DNA of 64,000 nt from Carnegiea gigantea (lineage: Eukaryota; Streptophyta; Magnoliopsida; Caryophyllales; Cactaceae): assembly GCA_029747015.1 (NCBI GenBank), contig JAKOGI010000056.1:1167001-1231000 (forward strand), given 5' to 3'. The position numbers and the translations under genes are program-made. This document shows, piece after piece, positions 1-15,549 of this stretch. Under the pieces are notes generated by a model that saw nothing but the letters and a program-made list of their open reading frames with translations, ran no database searches and was not told the DNA's origin. Each line of letters begins with the position of its first letter. Positions within the stretch are counted from its first letter, which is position 1.

Positions 1-2923
1 ATGAAATTCTGGATCTCTCTGATTATGTTCTGCAGCATTGCTCTGAAAATTTTTCTGCCAGGAGACATAGCATTTACGTGAGATACAGAAAAAACCCAGA
101 TGAGAAAGCAGACCGTCTAGTTTTGATTCTCAAGGGGAATCCATGGCTATTGGTTTTGAGTGGATCTTTTGCCTTAGCCAGCACTTCGGAGTAGTCCAAA
201 CATTGGGCCTATTGCTCGAGATTTGGGTCATTAGCTTTCAGGTAGTCTGTGCTTTGGTTTGTTAAGGAGCGTTGGTACTTGGTTGATTGTTGTAGTTTTA
301 TTATGGGCTGTTGCTCGTTTGAAGGTTTGGCCCCCCCCCCCCCAAAAAAAGAAAACTATTCGGACGAGTTTGCCAAATTTGCGTGTGTGTATTTGGTTTT
401 TGGCTGTTTAGAGGAGTTTTTCATCCAAATTGGTTATTTGGGAGCATTTTGATGGTTTGACTGAGTCGAACAACTGTTTTTTTAGGTGTTTGGTGAATAA
501 CTGTTTGGAATGACATTTTTGTGCTAAAAAGTTATTTTTCAAAGAGATAAACCAAGTAATCTTTTAGAATAACTATTTGAATTTTGGTTTGCAAATTACC
601 AAAATACCCAAAGATTGATCTAAATTATACCAATTGCCATCTTCAACAAAAATATTAAATTATTTATGTCAATTTATTTTACATAATAAATATTTTCAAT
701 ATCACATAAATTTCAAGTCAGATTAAAAAATGCAGATAGACCAATAATGAATAAAAACTATCTCCAAAATAAAAAGCAAACAATGTTATGGATAGTAGAT
801 GTTATGTAAATTTTACTCTGTACTATTTCAAAAAATATTAGATACAAATAAGTACAATTAACAAACAAGATTTTATGAATAGATGTTATTGTACATATTA
901 CTTAAATTTTAATTAATAGATATTGAGAAAAAAATTGAAAACTAAAAAGAAAAAATTCTTATGCATATAAATAACATAATAGAGTTAAGGGTAGAAAATG
1001 AATTTTATCAAACAACTTTTACATAGACTATCAATTTTATACCATTATCTTGGAAGTATTATCTCTATTTATAAACATGCATCATTCGTGGTAATATAAT
1101 TATTCAGAAACATGTAGGTGTATCAACAATATAATGTACAGATAGTAGCACGTACTTTCATGGGTATCTCATACACATTTTATTTTTCTTTAAAAAACAG
1201 GAGTTATTAATTTATGTTAGTATCCCTTCAATTACAAAGCCAGCAGATCTGTGGTCGTTTACAGTTGTAAACTTGAAATTATAGTTGCATTACATTAACT
1301 TCAATGATGTAAATCTTCAACTATTTGCATGCTATGTACACACACAAATGAGTACATAAAGGAAGGGGACATGTGTGAACTTAAAGTCCAAAAAAATTCC
1401 AAGGCATGTGCAAGGATTCAACAGAAGGTGCCAGGAGGGCCTGGCAAATGTCTTGCTTTTCTTTCTTTAGGTGGTGTGAGAGACCGTCGTACTTATGGGT
1501 CCTTTTGGTTTAGCAATTCAAGTCAAACCGCAATTTTCATAATTTTGTGGGTCATTTCATATATTTTGTGGGTCTTAATAGCCATGTTATGCTCTCGTGG
1601 GCCAGTCGGGCAAAGTGTTTCAATATTTGATTTTGATTTTCCATTAACAATAGTCGAGTTACCGTTAATTTAGATACAGTTGGAATGCGAGACTTAAATT
1701 TAAAATCTTGACCCCTTGAATATTAGTATTTATATTTCAAGTCCCCTTTATTTTAGAAACTTATTAAGTAAGATGCGGTTTCTTCCTTTTCCACCAAATG
1801 AGAAAATCAAAGTTGAATATACTATTATGTGACAAGGAAGCTTTAATTTACATCACAAACAAGGAAGCTTTAATTTAGTTTTTTTTTCTTAGGGCCCAAA
1901 AAATAGGGGATTGATTTTAAAATATAAAAAATTATATATAATAATTCAAATCGCAAAAAAAATAAATAAATATGGACTCCAAACTACCCTATAATTAGTA
2001 CATCTTCTCAAAAAAAAAAAAGGAGAAAAACCTTATCTTAGTTGAATTTGGGCGGTTCTCCTCATGGGGCCAGTGACAATTGACATAGTGCTTTCCACAA
2101 TCTAGTACCAGCCTATTTATTCAACAGTTATAGGCTAAACAATACCAAAGGCTCCTCATATTGCTTAAAAAAATGCATTTTAAGACTTCTAAACTTGGAA
2201 ATCTATGATACCTTCACATAATTATCAGTAAGTAACTCTACAAATTAATTATATATACTATATTACGTACAATTTTAAGCTTATGAACCCTTGATTATAC
2301 ATGGTGCTTCAGGACTGACCCACTTACATGATAATTCTAATTATACGTGGCCTTGTGAACTATATATGAAAGGGTTTGAGAGTCAGAAAAAGTGCAATGG
2401 AATGAGATGGAGATTAAAATTTTGGCACGGTAAATAGTAAACTCAATATGATAGTGGAGCCTGTAATGACGTCCTTCTCATTTTCCTTTTTCTATTTGTT
2501 AAATTGATCGTGAAAATTTATTAAGCTAGTAGACTAGTGCCATTACGTACCCGACTTCTTATAAACTAATTAATAATTAATTAAAAATGAATGGTTACAT
2601 ACCAGAATTTTCCTTAATCGTTATCTTAATAAGGTCATTGATGTTATACCACAGTCCAGCATCAATTAAATCTACCATCTTCACAGCTTTAGGCAAAGTA
2701 AATTGTTTTTTTTTTTTCCATTAAGAAAAAATAATTGGAAAAAAAAGGCGAACGCTCAAGGGATACAGGCCTCCTCTTTTTTTTTAAATTTTTTATTTCT
2801 TTGTTTGTTCTGTTTTTTTCCCCCTCCTTTGGTGGTGAGCTCAACCTGAAGGGATCCTAGTCAACATGAGGTCGGGTTTTGTGTGCAAAAGTTAAAAAGC
2901 AACCCCACAAGACAACAAGGAGC
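1..2923. other. Intergenic, no gene seen
   Basis: AT-rich DNA with no supported gene. It holds a 13-base C run at 331-343, a short stretch at 487-510 resembling the end of the hAT-like MITEs found at 18319 and 40452, and a 17-bp direct repeat at 1834-1850 and 1861-1877. The short open frames are not supported by codon pattern or any recognisable domain. Confidence 0.6.
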
Positions 2924-2926
2924 TAA

Positions 2927-3278
2927 GAGCATCCGCGTTGGTGATCCAAGAGTTTGGATCACAAGTGGGGGTCCATACCCTCCACATCATCCCACAAGCC
3001 AATTTTTTCTTTCTTCTCTACATCCCATGGATCATCAACTTGGATCACCAAATAAAATAATACTTTGTGAAATCCACTACTAATATATCATTGGTCAAAC
3101 TTTTTCAAAAAAAAAAGTTTAAAGCTTACTTGGCAAAAAAATAAAAACAAAAAATAGTGGTGAGCGGATTATGGCCACAAGTTGGACCGCGGGGCGAGCT
3201 GAAAGGATCACCACTGTATGTCATTTTCTGAACCGCGGGTAGAAATTTTGGATCACAATCCTAACAATGCAGGTGCTC
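2927..3278. mobile_element. Tourist-like (PIF/Harbinger) MITE, 352 bp
   Basis: The ends are imperfect inverted repeats: left GAGCATCCGCGTTGGTGATCC-type, right (read on the other strand) GAGCACCTGCATTGTTAGGA. Both ends sit next to the trinucleotide TAA (2924-2926 and 3279-3281), the 3-bp target duplication of PIF/Harbinger elements. There is no transposase, so it is a non-autonomous MITE. Inside it, the GGATCAC motif recurs in both orientations. Confidence 0.7.
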
Positions 3279-3701
3279 TAAGAATATATTATTTTGGGTT
3301 GAAACTCTAAAGTTCCAACTCTTTTTGAACTCGTTCCAATTTTATCCAACTTTTTTTAATTCCTTCCAACTCACCAACCCCTTCCAATATCAACCAATTA
3401 TAAGATTATATGATGTGAAAATGATTTACCTTTTCAACCAATGTTTCAATGTTAGTTAGTTATTCATATGCCTGCACACGCACGTGCACACGCACACATA
3501 TATATAATATTCACATATTTTATATTGCAATTCTTAAAAAATTAGATTTTGGTTCACAAGCAAACATATACATGCACACACAAAAAGGACTTATCTACAA
3601 AACATTTCTTGATCTACCAAAAAAAAAACTTAAATTTAAATTCACAAGAAAACATACACACACACTAAAAAAGGACTTACCTACAAAACATTTCTTGATC
3701 T

Positions 3702-3720
3702 ACAAAGGTTGTCACTTATT
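3702..3720. repeat. Target-site duplication, left copy
   Basis: ACAAAGGTTGTCACTTATT here matches 4241-4259 (ACAAAGATTGTCACTTATT) with one mismatch. The pair brackets the RTE fragment and marks it as a real retrotransposition event. Confidence 0.85.
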
Positions 3721-4240
3721 ACAACAACAACAATACCTCCCAGTGTGGATCCCGCTTTCGCGGGGTTTGGGGAGGTTCAGATGTAGGCAACCTTACCTCA
3801 ACTGACAGCCCTGCCCGTAGAGAGGTTGATTCTAACAGACCCATAAAACACGATTTTGTGAAAATATTTTAAAGAAGAAAGATTTTGTAAAAATATTTTA
3901 TGAAGCATAACTAAGGATAAGCAATAGGGAATTGAACTAGGAAGTACTAATAAATCAGGTGGCAGTAACTATGTAAATATAAGTATAACATAACAGATGA
4001 AGGTATTATACCTTAACACACATAGGTATACAAACATGTCTCTTCCCAGCTGCCTGTACTCCCTGCATACAAATATAGCATACAAAAAACAACAACCAAA
4101 CCTACCCTACTGTAATCAAGAGACCACTACGAGGCTAACTCTTTGAGATCTAAGATCTTAATCTTATCCCGCCATAGTTTCCTATCCTGAGCCATGTCCT
4201 CCGTCAATCCTATAACTTTCAAATCCTCTCTGATCTACGT
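3721..4240 (-). mobile_element. 5'-truncated RTE-type LINE copy
   Basis: This non-LTR retrotransposon fragment reads right to left. Its 3' tail is the (TTG)n repeat, seen as ACAACAACAACAAT at 3721-3734, preceded by the same GGATCTCCCCAGACC-type 3'-end signature found at 9600-9660 and 48010-48080. Near the right end, minus-strand codons from about 4238 to 4127 encode the last residues of the RTE polyprotein (EDLKVIGLTEDMAQDRKLWR, then a stop at 4127-4129), closely matching the end of the larger copy at 9220-9326. It is bounded by a 19-bp target duplication with one mismatch. About 520 bp of 3' end survive, typical of aborted reverse transcription. Confidence 0.88.
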
Positions 4241-4259
4241 ACAAAGATTGTCACTTATT
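4241..4259. repeat. Target-site duplication, right copy
   Basis: Partner of 3702-3720, differing at one base. Confidence 0.85.
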
Positions 4260-6480
<2,221 letters not shown>

Positions 6481-6793
6481 CTCCTCAAGATTTTTTTGAC
6501 ACATATCACTCCCACAAAAATTTTAAGACAGTTAATAGTTTTTGCTCTTTCGAAATACAAGTTAATAAATCACATATGCAAGATTTTCTTTTGCAAAAAA
6601 AGACTTTATAAAGTTCACTGCAATCTGAAAGGCTTTTAAAGAGAGACAATGCTCAATCTAATAATTCACTATGTTATATTTTTTTGGTGCAAATAATTCA
6701 CTATATTATATTACCAACATCGCTCCCAATATCACGAAAAACAATGCATTACATGATAATGAAATAAATGCACCAAATCTCTCTCTAACTCTC

Positions 6794-7167
<374 letters not shown>

Positions 7168-7171
<4 letters not shown>

Positions 7172-9326
7172 GTTGGTTTTAGATGTAAAGTTCAAGTATC
7201 CTTGAAGGACGAAGAGGAGAGTCGGAGAACCCAGAAATAAGTGGTGGACCCTCACGAAGGAGAAGGCGGGGTTAATAGCAGAAAGAATAGCCGAGGAGGG
7301 AGCTTAGAGGAGGGCAGAAGACGCCGATTCGATGTGGGAGGCTGTGGCGGATTGCATCCAAAGGACGGCTAAGGGAACCCTAGGTCTTTCCAAGGGAGGC
7401 GGGAACAGGATGGAGGGCGCCTGGTGGTGGAACGAAGAGGTAAAGGAGAAAGTCAAGGCCAAAAAAGAGACTTTCGCAGAGTGCATGAGCAGCAGTTCGG
7501 AGGAAGAGAGGGAGCAAAAGAAGATTGGATACAAGGTGGCCAAGAAGGTAGCCAGAAAGGCGGTGGCAATAGCAAAGAGCCAGGCTTTCGATAGACTGTA
7601 CCATAAATTGGGGACAAAGGAAGGGGAAAAGGAGGTTTTCAAACTGGCTAGGGCGAGGGAAAGGAAGACTAGGGATTTGGAAGTGGTAAGGTGCATCAAG
7701 GACGAAGAAGGTAAGGTGCTGACTGAGAATGATGAAATTAGAGAGAGATGGCAAAGGTTCTTTGCTAAACTTCTAAATGGGAAAGGAGTACGAGACGACT
7801 GTAGTAGGGGCGGAGAGTGTAGCGATCAGCGAGCGGGCGACCATATAGCAAAGGAGGAGATTAGGGAGGTCTTGAAGAAGATGGCGAATGGGAAGGCAGT
7901 GGGCCTAGACCAGATACCAGTGGAAGTTTAGAAGTTTATGGGGGAGGTACGGTTAGAGTGGCTCACGAAACTGTTTAATGTTATTTACAAGACCGTCAAG
8001 ATGCCCAGAGAGTGGAGGGCCAGCACAGTCATCCCACTGTACAAAAACAAGGGGGATATTCAAGTTTGTAATAACTTTAGGGGTATCAAGCTGCTCAATC
8101 ACACTATGAAACTATGGGAGAGAGTGATTGAGAGAAGGTTACGAGAGGTTATAGAGATTTCAGAGAATCAATTTGGTTTCATGCCAGGTAGGTCGACCAC
8201 TGAGGCGATCCACCTCCTCAGAGGGCTCATGAGCCTGTTCAGGGATAGAAAGATGGATCTCCATATGGTGTTCATTGACCTAGAGAAAGCATATGATCGA
8301 GTCCTGATGGAGGTATTGTGGAGGTGTTTGGAAGAGAAAAGGGTATCGCCCGCGTACATCCGTATAATTAAGGATATGTACGAGGGAGGGCGAACGCGTG
8401 TTAGGACACCGGGAGGGGTCTCTAACAACTTCGCTGTTAGTATGGGCCTACATCAGGGCTCCGCCCTACGCCCGTTTTTTTTTACTTTAGTTTTGGATGA
8501 ACTTACTAGAGGAATCCAGGACGAGGTGTTTTAGTGCATGTTATTTGCAGATGACATCGTTCTTATCGATGTGACCAGGCAAGGGGTGAATGACAGGTTA
8601 GAGAGTTGGAGGTATACGCTGGAAGTTAGGGGTTTTCGGTTAAGTAGATCAAAAATGGAATACCTCCATTGCTGTTTCAGTGGTAGGATAGAAGAGGGGG
8701 GAGAAATCACACTGGATGGGAGGGTGATACCAAAGGTCGCTAAATTTAAGTATCTGATCTCGATCATCCAGTAAAATGGCGACATTGACGAGGACATTAG
8801 CCAGCGGATAAGAGTGGGTTGGCAAAAGTGGAAGTCAGCGTTAGGGGTACTGTGTGACAAGAGAGTGCCCCTAGGATTGAAAGGCAAAGTCTATCGGATG
8901 GTAGTTAGACCGGCTGTTCTCTATGGATCGGAGTGTTGGTCTCTAAAGAAGACGCAGGCCCAAAGGTTGATGGTAGTTGAGATGAGAATGATCAGGTGGA
9001 TGTGTGGTTTTACGAGATTGGACAGAATTAGGAATGGAGTAATCAGGAGCTTAGCTGAAGTGGCCCCCATAAAGGAGAAGATGAGGGAATCGAGACTCAG
9101 ATGGTTCGGCCACGTAAAGAGGAGAAGTGTAGCCGCCCCAGTGCAGAGGTGCGAGATGATCGTCCTCCCTGGTGGAAAGAGAGGAAGGGATAGACCGAAG
9201 AAGAGCCTAGAGGAAGTGGTTAGAGAGGACCTGAGAGTTGCCGGTCTGACGGAGGATATGGTTCAGGATAGGAGGTTGTGGCGGGATAGGATTAAGGTAT
9301 CTGATTGTAGGGGACCGGCCGCGTAG
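7168..9326 (+). pseudogene. RTE reverse transcriptase pseudogene
   Basis: One reading frame runs the whole length with no frameshift but five in-frame stops: TGA at 7203, TAG at 7305, TAG at 7929, TAG at 8532 and TAA at 8772. Between them the protein is well preserved. It shows the post-endonuclease linker ([10 protein letters not shown], then AWWWNEEVKEKVKAKKETF), the RT palm motif VFIDLEKAYDRV around 8270-8300, GLHQGSAL near 8450, the catalytic FADD box (MLFADDIVL) at 8538-8564, and the C-terminal LYGSECW and RWFGHVKRR motifs typical of plant RTE. At 7929 and 8532 the stop stands where family members usually have Trp (TGG to TAG). The apurinic endonuclease domain is absent. It cannot make an active enzyme. 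Confidence 0.93.
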
Positions 9327-9660
9327 GTGGTAGTAGCTTAGGTGGGGTGGGGCGGGTAGGGTTTTGATGTACTTGTCTGCAAGTCGTGCTTTTCTGGGAT
9401 GTGACGGTATCTAGCGCCCCTGGTTGGTTGAGGTATGTCTCTACTCCTTGTTTATTTTGCTCTTCGGCCCATTTTCTCCTCCTTGGTTTTTGGTTTGCAG
9501 CCGTTTTCTCTATAAACTTTTTTCAAAAAATTGTTTTGTGGGTCTTAAGGAATCAACCTCTCTGTGGATAGGAATACCGGTAGGCGTAAGGTTGTCTACA
9601 GCTGGATCTCCCCAGACCCCGTGAAAGCGAGACCCATACTGGGAGTTGTTGTTGTTATTG
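7168..9660 (+). mobile_element. RTE-type non-LTR retrotransposon, degenerate
   Basis: This LINE carries a reverse-transcriptase ORF followed by a 3' untranslated region (9327-9660). The 3' end has the plant RTE signature: a GTAAGGTTGTCTACAGC-like stretch, GGATCTCCCCAGACCC at 9604-9619 and a short TTG-rich tail (GTTGTTGTTATTG). The 5' part (endonuclease) is missing: recognisable coding begins immediately after a CA microsatellite at 7167. The right flank is also a microsatellite (TATG/TG/TA). No conventional target duplication can be identified because both flanks are simple repeats. Two other insertions of the family lie at 3721-4240 and 47980-48080. Confidence 0.9.
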
Positions 9661-9682
9661 TATGTATGTATGTATGTATGTA

Positions 9683-9713
<31 letters not shown>
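9661..9713. repeat. (TATG)n(TG)n(TA)n microsatellite
   Basis: Directly follows the RTE TTG tail. It may have expanded from the tail, or may be part of the microsatellite target into which the LINE inserted. Confidence 0.85.
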
Positions 9714-9714
<1 letters not shown>

Positions 9715-12368
9715 AACAGATCCTCCCAAAGCTAGCATATGACATGTGTCAAGTTTTTAGAGGCTTGGATTTTTCCTAACCTAATTCCAAACCTAACTCA
9801 AAATCATATACATTATTATTTTTAAGTAAAATATTAAAGAATAAAAGAATTTTACTATTATAAATATAGAATATTACAGATATTAATATATTATGATGAT
9901 AGTTATTGACCATATTTACTACGAATGCACATTATTAAGAAGTAATGAAAGATTTCTAAAATGTATTATTATTATTATTATTATTACAACCATGAGACCT
10001 TATCAAAAATAATTAATTAGATAAATAATAAATAGTTAATGAATTACATAAAACTATTATACCTAGTAAATTTATAAAAAATAGTAAAAAAATCCACAAT
10101 TAGTAAGATTATGAATTGAATTTTTTTTTTGCTATTCACTAATAATGATGGGAGGGAGATTTTCCACTTGATTTAAAAAAATATATTATACCTTGTTTTG
10201 TTTTTTTACAGAGGCTGAAATGATTTTTTTCACAAATTATATGAGTTATAAATATGTTTTACTATACTTTTTACATATATAGTTATTACAATTAGAGAAA
10301 CTCAAAATTTTTCCATGTGATCATGGGTATAGGAAAAAAAATTCATGCATTTTATTACAAAGACTCTAGCATTATATTGTCCAAGTAATCAATTGTATAA
10401 ACAACTAACACATAATAAGGATGTCTATTGAGGTCAAAAACTCAAAAACTATTATATGCTTCGCATGGGAAACGTATACTGGTTGATTTTATATGATACG
10501 TACCAAATTGCCGATTGGTACAATATTCTTGTCAATGATGATTAGGTATGAACACAATTTAGATCTAGGAGAAAATTTAAGAAGAATAACGTGTATGAGT
10601 CTGAAATATGTAAATATTTCCACCGAAGCAATGATTTTTTGAACTCAAATACCAAAATAAAATAAGCTATGATAGTTGGCATCATTCAATTTGAAAAACT
10701 AAGTCAAAAGTGCACATTGGGTGTTTCTCACGTTCCTTGAGTCTTCTGCTTGGAATTTTTGGGGCACCACTTGGGATTCCATATTTCCATATGAGTTGCT
10801 AGCTGGCCAAACATGCCTCTATGAAATTGGGGAATATGATTCTTACTTAAAGCATGGAAAAGCAAGCAATTAGGAAAGGGACAACAAATAAAAAGAAAAG
10901 AAAAGAAAAAGTGGAATATTATCATGAAGTAGCCAATTCTTTGTGCTTTTTTTCAAAGCAAATTATGTGCTTTTCGTTTTCTGCTTCTCAATGTTGTCAT
11001 CAAATAGTTGGGTACATTCGTAGTTGTTTTTGTTCTTTTTTCTCTTATTTCTTTCTAGTCATAGAATTAGGCACAATGAAGTTGACATTGGCTTGGCATA
11101 TTGTTTTTTGTCTAACATGTAGGTTGTATTAGGCAATGGCATTGTGGATAGTGTTTAGTATTCTGACCAAGTTAATATACTAATAAGATAATTTTTTGTG
11201 TTCGGTAACCTAGTGTTTTGACTAGCATTTCAAATAGTTTTTAGCGTTTTAAGCAACGCTTTTGAAAAGCTAACAGTATTAGCTTTTGGCATTTAAAAGT
11301 AGTGTTTAATATTTTTTAGCCAAAAAATATCCTTTAGAAATTTTAATCTTCGGAAATTATCTGTATCATTTTATGTCAATTTACATTAATCAGCTAACCT
11401 GACAGCTAAATGTACCGAGCTCATTTATTTCAACCGTTCATTTAAACAGTTATCTGCTAACAGTTAAATTAGAAACGTTATCCACTATCTAAACAACTAT
11501 CTACTACTTAAACAGTTGATTTTATTGAACAGGGTTGTAATTGTGGTCTATAAGAAGTCAGTGTAGATTAATTTACATATGTATGTAAATAGGGATAATG
11601 ATAAGCACAACATGTCTATTCTTTCTGAGAATTTTATGGGTATCAATATTAATTGATTACCATAAATCATTGAGTAGTCTTTTTTTTTTTTTTTTGGGTT
11701 GAAAAAAACACATCGATCATACAATTGTTTCTTTCATAACACTAATTAACTATGCAAAGGACTTACAAAACAAATATGGAATGAAAATACTTGTTGCTTT
11801 AATAGATGCAATTTTGCTTCATGATTATGTCTTCTCATATGGAAGTTCAAAATAATTGCATTTTCTTTTTAGGTGGACATCAATGGTAGAATATTATCTT
11901 TTTCTCATGTGGCTTGAGTTGGAGACCAAGCAACCCCCACAATTTTTTTTCTTTTTTTTTTTTTGGGTGCTTGTTGGAGGAGTGGGTTGGCTCTTTGAAA
12001 GCATGGCCAACATGTAATCTATTAGCCTCCCAAGACATTAATAAAACTTTGTGACCCAAAAGCACAAAGGGTTTGATTAGTCCCATTTGTCCCAAGCTGC
12101 AAGCCAACAGGCATCCCCTTTTCCCTTCCAACCAACACCAGAATTTTTGGAATGGATTCCCTTTTATATCAACTACAAGTCACCAACCACATATGCCACT
12201 TTTTTTTCTTCTTAAGTCTTATTGGAAGGTATAAAATTTTATTCATCAAATATCTTTTCTCCCCCCTCCCCCCTCCCTTATCTTTTGCAACCACACACAC
12301 CATATGGCAAAATCATGATCTTGTTTTCATTTGTTTGTATTTATTAGTTGTCTTATCAATGAAAGATA

Positions 12369-12399
<31 letters not shown>

Positions 12400-13674
12400 A
12401 CACAATCTTATTGAAATGCTTGAAACCTAAGTTTAAAAAATTAAATTAAATTAAATATATCTTTATCGACTCTTACAATGACAAGTTTTCGTATGAATAA
12501 GATCCCCTTATCTTCAATTTATTTTTCTTTGAATAAGTTCAGTTCAGTTAATTTAGTTCAGTAAAAATAAGTTACGTTCAGTTTAATTTAATTAGTTCAA
12601 CAAAAATAAGTTTAGAATTGTATGCAAATAAGTTCAGTTCAGCTCGATCCAACAAAAATAAGTTCAATTCAGCTCGGTAAAATTAAGCTAAAAAGAACAT
12701 AACTAAAGCTTAACAAATGCCTCTTTTAATATTCATCTCTTTCTACTGAATATGTTTACAAAGGTACCTGTGTCTTATAACTAAGCTTAGATAAAAGGTC
12801 TCATCTAAAACAAGTTGTTTAATTAGTTTCCTCATGTTAAATGGTTAGACACTATGAATTCTCTCCATTTTTTTTAAAAAAAAGAAATTTTTTACCACTA
12901 CGTTGTCCATTAAGAAAGACGCCTCATTATTGGTTGGAAATTCCCTTCCCCTTTTACATAGGGAGGCCTTGAACCTTCTCCAGTTATACCTCAAACCCCC
13001 TCTCCTGTTATTGTCACCAAATGCTTCGTCTTGCAAATTTTCCGTATTTATATTCTATTCACAGTCACAAATATCTTGCATCTTTTTTTATTAATTCCAC
13101 TGCTCTCCTAATTTTCATACCCTTCCCTTGACAATTTCTTATGTGCTCAGGAACACATACTCTTATTATTGTGTATATATTTTTTTACACGTGTATTTTT
13201 TATATATTAATTTTTCAATATATATTTGCTGATATGACTTTTAAGAATATGCGCTTTCAAAAATATGATATACTAATAAATATATTCCCTCCCCCCAGAT
13301 AATACCTAAACAACACCTAAGCAACGTGTTAATTAAGTAATCCTATAAAAAAAATATGTCAAAGATTTTCCAGACTTTGAGGCACAAATTAAACAACTGC
13401 CAGAATAAATCACTTGGAAAATGATTCATAACTAAAATAAATGAATTGAAAAACCTAAACTTATCAACAACTCAGGGAAAAAAAAATCCCAAATATCACC
13501 GCTAAAATATGTATAATTCACCAATTTTCGTCGTTGTCAGACACTCGAGTATCATCTTAGGTAAACATCTTAACAAACGTTCAAAAAAAAAAGAAAAAGG
13601 CAAAATAGGGAAATAAAGATCCTAACTTTACATTTTTGGTTGAACACCCCCAACAACTCCAAGAAGGAAGAAAA
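9714..13674. other. Intergenic, no gene seen
   Basis: No supported gene. Notable contents: an (ATT)n run near 9967-9985; a poorly preserved area at 11140-11540 with AGCTTTT and CAGTTATCTGCTAAC blocks resembling decayed hAT-like MITE DNA; a (TA)n run at 12370-12396; and a loose tandem array at about 12535-12690 built on a TTCAGTTCAG...AAAAATAAG unit. Confidence 0.5.
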
Positions 13675-14106
13675 TTAAGCCTTGAAGCACAGGAAATGAT
13701 GGTGGTGCTGATGATGATCATGACCATGATGATGGTGATGGGGATGATGGTGGTGGTGGTGGTGGTGGGGATGGGGATGGCGATCACGATCACGATCAAT
13801 CAAGCCCTGAACACGGCGAAAGTGTTCGACGTGGCAGGGGATGGTGATGGGGCCCTTCTGATCGAATCCGTACTCCTCTTCAGCCTCTTTCAACAACTGC
13901 AAGAACAATGGGTGGTTTGTGTAAGCAATTGGGATTATAAACTTCTCCAATTTTTCCTCTCCTTCGTGCCCCACCATCACTGCCATGCACCCTTTTGGCA
14001 CACCCTTGATTTCATCCCTGCTCTTCCCATGATGCTGATGCTGATGATGATGGAGGTGGGGGAAGTGGAGTTGGAAGCTCATATGGTGTTTTTCACCACT
14101 ACCCAT
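13675..14106 (-). CDS. SAUR32-like auxin-responsive small protein, His-rich tail
   Basis: A single-exon 143-aa protein of the SAUR (small auxin up RNA) family. Known SAURs inhibit PP2C.D phosphatases, so the plasma-membrane H+-ATPase stays active and cells expand. The conserved core spans about residues 35-104: VPKGCMAVMVG, then KFIIPIAYTNHPLFLQLLKE, then EEEYGFDQKGPITIPC. The start MGSGEKHHMSFQL and end FLCFKA resemble the SAUR31/32/33 subgroup; I chose the ATG at 14104-14106 for that reason, although an ATG 15 bases upstream is also in frame. The oddity is residues 110-137, almost all His in CAT/CAC runs (about 13698-13777), plus a shorter His cluster at 17-26. These could bind metal or simply reflect repeat expansion. 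Lack of introns and the core motifs make the family call safe. Confidence 0.93.
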   Translation of the reverse strand: MGSGEKHHMSFQLHFPHLHHHQHQHHGKSRDEIKGVPKGCMAVMVGHEGEEKLEKFIIPIAYTNHPLFLQLLKEAEEEYGFDQKGPITIPCHVEHFRRVQGLIDRDRDRHPHPHHHHHHHHPHHHHHGHDHHQHHHHFLCFKA

Positions 14107-14390
14107 GTTGGAAAATTGCATTTTAAAAAAAAAAACCCTCAAAATTTGGAATTTCAAGATTAATTTGGGGTTTAATTAATTAACTTGTGAGAAATTTAGG
14201 ATTAAGTTTGAGATGAGGTTAGAGAGAGAACGGCCAGGGATCAGAAGAAGAGATGGCAAGAAGAAAAAGGGTGAGAGAAGAGTTGATTAAGGAAGTTGGT
14301 ATGTTGCTCATTCTATGAAGACCAAATGAAAAACCCACATATGATATTTGGTGGAGATGGAAGAAGGAAAAGAAGGGCCCAAAGGGTTTG

Positions 14391-14400
14391 GTATTTATAG
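14391..14400 (-). promoter_or_regulatory. TATA box of the SAUR gene
   Basis: CTATAAATAC on the minus strand, about 285 bases upstream of the start codon. It predicts transcription starting near 14360 and an unusually long leader of about 255 nt. Confidence 0.6.
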
Positions 14401-14832
14401 AACGAGCCAACAATTTTCTTTTTTTTTTTTTGGGTTTTTTGAGGGGGAATTTTCAATGTTTTTGACTTTTTTTTTTGGGTGATAATTGTTTAGGTAAATT
14501 TTACAGGTGGAGTTGGGAACAAGGGAAGGTGGGTGGAAAGTTAAATTAATAAGTAAATAAAAAAAGATTTGGCGTGCAAAAAAGGGTAGGATAGGATGGG
14601 ATTAAAGACTGATGAGGATGATTAGGCAACGGAAACTAGACAGGTCTGTTTGGGGGACGGAGGAATATTATTACTGTGTACAGGGGAAAAGAGTGGGCTT
14701 GGTTGGTGCTTGGTTGACCTCTTATTTTAATACCACTTGATGCTGTGGCTTTAACATGTCGTCATTCTCTCCACCAATAAGCCTCCAAACGCTGCTTTTC
14801 GATTCTTTCGTTTTACCCTTTCAATGTGAAAA

Positions 14833-14838
14833 GAGACA
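14833..14838 (-). promoter_or_regulatory. Possible auxin response element (TGTCTC)
   Basis: TGTCTC on the minus strand, the classical ARF-binding AuxRE core, about 435 bases upstream of the SAUR TATA box. A six-base match can arise by chance, so this is only consistent with auxin control. Confidence 0.3.
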
Positions 14839-14839
14839 T

Positions 14840-15512
14840 AACCAAACAGTGTGCATTTGTTTGTTTGTTTATTTATTTATTTTGAGTTTTGATCTTGGGC
14901 CTTGATTTTTCAAGGTCAAATTAGATTATCCATAAAGGGGTATAATTATTTGGTTATAGATTTTTTTTATAAACAAGATTGAATTTGAGATTTTATTTGA
15001 AAAGAATAAATACTAAATTACTTGAATCAATTTGCTCTAATTCTTATGTGCTTTCGAGAGTACATGCTTTTATTATCCATATGTATATATTTTTCACGTG
15101 TGTATTTATCTTATATTAAATTTTTAACATATATTTATTGATGTGACTCCTGAAATTATGTACTTTCAAAAGTATGGTATCTATATGGATCCATAAAGGA
15201 CAGTACAATTTAATTATATTATGATGGGAGAGGGGGAAATCAAATATGAGATCTAATTTACCTATTATCTCAGTATCAATCAATAAGCTAAAATCCCATC
15301 GAGGACAACTACCATTTCTTAAGAGAAATTAAAAATATAGTAATACTCAATAATATAAATTGATATTTTGTACTCCCTTTATCCCATAATCATTGTCAAA
15401 ATTCAAAAATATGAATTCTTTTAATTCCATAACACTATTAAAACTTCATTTTTAAGAGATCTAGTAATATTTTCTATTGGTTGAAGAGCCATTTGAATTT
15501 ATTATCATCAAG

Positions 15513-15549
<37 letters not shown>
